Assembly (NCBI GenBank): GCA_051881815.1
Contig: JBJEQP010000046.1
Coordinates: 1 to 16,683 of the forward strand
Reading direction: 5' to 3'
From: UMGS363 sp051881815
GTDB taxonomy: Bacteria > Bacillota > Clostridia > Oscillospirales > Ruminococcaceae
Length of the DNA stretch: 16,683 bases
This document shows positions 15,214-16,683 of the stretch, piece after piece. Numbering within the stretch: the stretch's first letter is position 1; the number at the start of each line of letters is the position of its first letter. Below the pieces are notes generated by a model, which was not told the origin of the DNA, searched no databases, and saw nothing but the letters and a program-made list of their open reading frames with translations. The position numbers were made by a program, and so were the translations under genes.

Positions 15214-15313
15214 TACTAAACACCAATAAAATACAGGAAAAAATCTGCGCCGAAATCCAATATATTCGAGATTGTCGGTTTGATTTATTCCAAATTTTAA
15301 ATGGTGTTTAGTA
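15213..15313 (+). mobile_element. Hairpin MITE-like element C (101 bp)
   Basis: Inverted arms TACTAAACACCA are perfect over 12 bp. They continue imperfectly through TAAAAT, GGAA, AAATC and CCGA to about 38 nt per arm. TA flanks it at 15211-15212 and 15314-15315. The end sequence resembles the B arms (TACTAATAACCATTT), but the interior is shorter and different. It lies between the anti-sigma gene and the mobilization region. There is no coding capacity. Confidence 0.75.
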
Positions 15314-15352
15314 TAAATTCCTATGACAATTTAAGAAAGGATGTGTTTTGCT

Positions 15353-15742
15353 ATGCCAAAGCGCAGAAATGAATCCGAGAAGGAATATTGTGATCGTATT
15401 AATGCGGAAGCAAAGGAAGCCCGTAAGGCTTTAATAAAGAAACAGCGTCAGGAACGTAATGAGCTTATCAATAAAGTTGGAAAGCTGTTTGTTGACAAGT
15501 GTAAGCTGACGTCGTTTGATGACTATAAAAGAATATGCGAAAGCGTTGAATTCAACAATGTTGTTTCCGCATATCTTGACGGCAGAATTAAGCCACAGGC
15601 AGAAAGTGTTGATGTCTGCGAAGCCAATGCTGTTGTTCCGCCTGAAGCTGATACATGTAGCACAGTTAGTGGCGATGTCTGTGAAGGCAATACTGTTGTT
15701 CCGCCCGAAGCTGAAACATATGGAACAGAAAGCATGTCTTAA
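15353..15742 (+). CDS. Small basic protein upstream of relaxase, with repeated C-terminal tail
   Basis: A 129-residue protein of unknown function. The N-terminal half is highly charged and helical (MPKRRNESEKEY through KKQRQERNELINKVGK), and the middle contains LTSFDDYKRICE. The C-terminal 45 residues carry two copies of a 21-residue unit, DVCE(A/G)N(A/T)VVPPEA(D/E)T. I chose the ATG at 15353, with AAAGGA about 10 nt upstream; the ATG at 15341 overlaps that site. Its position directly before a MobV-like relaxase gene suggests a relaxosome accessory or regulatory role, but this is context only. Confidence 0.6.
   Translation: MPKRRNESEKEYCDRINAEAKEARKALIKKQRQERNELINKVGKLFVDKCKLTSFDDYKRICESVEFNNVVSAYLDGRIKPQAESVDVCEANAVVPPEADTCSTVSGDVCEGNTVVPPEAETYGTESMS
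15611..15720 (+). repeat. In-frame tandem direct repeat, 63-bp period
   Basis: The segments 15611-15657 and 15674-15720 match at 41 of 47 positions and are 63 bp apart (21 codons), so the reading frame is kept. Each encodes DVCE-x-N-x-VVPPEA-x-T. Five of the six differences change the amino acid, and only one is silent. Confidence 0.85.
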
Positions 15743-15752
15743 AGCAGAGAGC

Positions 15753-15834
15753 GCAGAGAGGTAGTTCCTCTCTGCCCACCATAAAGTTGTTGCCCGTCCT
15801 CGGACGGGATGACAGCTTTATTAGGGGAGCTAAT
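15753..15834 (+). promoter_or_regulatory. Cluster of three stem-loops upstream of the relaxase; candidate oriT or leader
   Basis: Stem 1 (15753-15775): a 9-bp GCAGAGAGG stem with a 5-nt loop. Stem 2 (15783-15819): an AAAGTTGT/ACAGCTTT outer stem with one wobble and a CCCGTCC/GGACGGG inner stem. Stem 3 (15820-15834): ATTAG/CTAAT. Stem 1 may terminate the upstream gene, but it lacks a T run. The block lies 52 nt before the relaxase start, where MobV elements often keep oriT. No nick consensus was identified. Confidence 0.4.
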
Positions 15835-15886
15835 AATGTTGACATTATAAGCTGTGGCATTGACGAAAAGGAGTGTAATAATAGTT

Positions 15887-16683
15887 ATGTATACGACTGT
15901 AAATATTCATATGAACAAGGGCGGTATTTCGATGCTGCATAATTGGCGTGACATAGACATGGTTTTGGCTGAAAACTCACATAATTCGAGAAATCAAATT
16001 GATTTTTCCAATGAGTTCGGTGACTCTTTTCACACTTCATTGTGCAGATTTACTCTGAAAGATAAATACGACATTTTATTCGGAAAGTCATTGAAAGAGT
16101 ATAACGACAAACAGACACGCAGCGACAGAAAAATCACCATGGATGAATATATGAATTCTGTTGAAAATGACACAAGAGGAAAAAGACAGACAAAACGTGT
16201 GAACGGAAAAAAAGTTGCTGATACAAGCAAGCCAAAAGGCAAAAGGTTAGCATATGAATTTATCGTTGCTGTGGGCAATACTGAATGTCAAAAGGATGAC
16301 GACCAAAGAGTATGCTATGACAAAACAAATCATGAGATACATCCCGAATACTTACCCCGCGATCTTCAAGACAAGATCATTCGCGTATACTGCGAAAACT
16401 TTGAAGAAAGAAATCCTAATTTTGCAATTGTAAGCATTGATATTCACGGTGATGAGTTGTATTTGAATCAGCGTAATGTATGGGAATATGCTGCAATACA
16501 TGGACATCTGGTAATTGTTCCTTTTGCAGATGGTTTTAAGCAGGGTTTGTCAACTCAAAACAGCATGAATAAGGCAATGGCGGCAATGGGTATTGGATAT
16601 GTAAAAGATGTAAAGTGTCAGTATGAGATATGGTGTGAAAAAGAACGCAAGTATCTGGAAGAACTCACCTATAAAATGTATGA
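15887..16683 (+). CDS. MobV/Pre-like plasmid recombination relaxase (3' end beyond window)
   Basis: An open frame of 265 codons runs off the window end. The N-terminal half has HNWRDIDMVL (18-27) and EYNDKQTRSDRKI (71-83), matching the YN-x-x-Q-x-R-x-DR-x-I segment of Mob_Pre proteins. Further on come YEFIVAVGN, then IDIHGDE (H187, D189, E190) and HGHLVIVPF (H205, H207), equivalent to the catalytic H-x-D-E ... H-x-H metal motif. These enzymes nick oriT and start conjugative mobilization. Two oddities stand out: 14 residues separate the two halves of the metal motif, where the classical version has about three, and the ribosome binding site AGGAG is 13 nt from the ATG, longer than usual. A basic small protein gene and a stem-loop block lie upstream, supporting a mobilizable element entering at the right of this window. 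Confidence 0.82.
   Translation, partial: MYTTVNIHMNKGGISMLHNWRDIDMVLAENSHNSRNQIDFSNEFGDSFHTSLCRFTLKDKYDILFGKSLKEYNDKQTRSDRKITMDEYMNSVENDTRGKRQTKRVNGKKVADTSKPKGKRLAYEFIVAVGNTECQKDDDQRVCYDKTNHEIHPEYLPRDLQDKIIRVYCENFEERNPNFAIVSIDIHGDELYLNQRNVWEYAAIHGHLVIVPFADGFKQGLSTQNSMNKAMAAMGIGYVKDVKCQYEIWCEKERKYLEELTYKMY

Noticed and set aside
15213..15313. Element C as the relaxase oriT (its ACTAAACAC arms loosely recall inverted repeats of some plasmid origins)
   Set aside because: Arms and TA borders match the B-type chromosomal elements better, and no nick consensus is present.
1..16683. CRISPR array, tRNA or rRNA
   Set aside because: No regularly spaced repeats and no tRNA-like cloverleaf or rRNA sequence were noticed on either strand.

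Overview
The window looks like a chromosomal stretch of a gut or rumen Oscillospiraceae (Ruminococcus-like Firmicute), running at its right edge into a mobilizable element. This assignment is inferred from strong AGGAGG-type ribosome binding sites, consensus sigma-A promoters, a SpoVT-type regulator, a COG2252 purine permease paired with apt, and ECF-sigma/anti-sigma and PocR-kinase gene types common in that group. No rRNA, tRNA or CRISPR array was seen.

Layout. 95-1333 (+) encodes a CapA-family lipoprotein. 5597-2477 (-) is a tight five-gene operon from a textbook promoter (5634-5662): a DinB-like/DUF3795 fusion, a DUF1697 protein, a CrtO-like membrane protein, a RimJ/RimL-type acetyltransferase and a YkvA/DUF1232 membrane protein. 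A terminator follows, then a leader-like segment and a second acetyltransferase (2309-1683). Divergent from this, 5821-7721 (+) is a purine salvage operon: NCS2 permease then adenine phosphoribosyltransferase with a TTG start. 11881-8115 (-) is a two-gene signalling operon: a response regulator with a degenerate first receiver, then a 970-residue PocR-type hybrid kinase with receiver, HPt and a duplicated C-terminal module. 12865-12323 (-) is spoVT. 13366-15041 (+) is an ECF-type sigma factor with its overlapping membrane anti-sigma partner. 15353-16683 (+) is the start of a mobilizable element: a basic protein with a tandem-repeat tail, a stem-loop block that could hold an oriT, and a MobV/Pre-like relaxase cut by the window end.

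The most notable structure is a set of short non-coding elements that form long imperfect hairpins. Type A is 112 bp (2 copies), type B is 175-176 bp (3 copies) and type C is 101 bp (1 copy). All share the border pattern TA-A-[inverted arm]...[inverted arm]-TA, consistent with TA target duplication. Both A copies sit inside the same TA of the left arm of a B copy, although the two host B copies are much more diverged than the two A copies. All three B copies lie just after a stop codon, before that gene's terminator hairpin, in the same orientation relative to the gene. Two elements (B at capA, C at a 55-codon ORF) are inserted in the TA of a TAA stop codon and restore it. Paired changes between the arms of different copies suggest that the hairpin itself matters.
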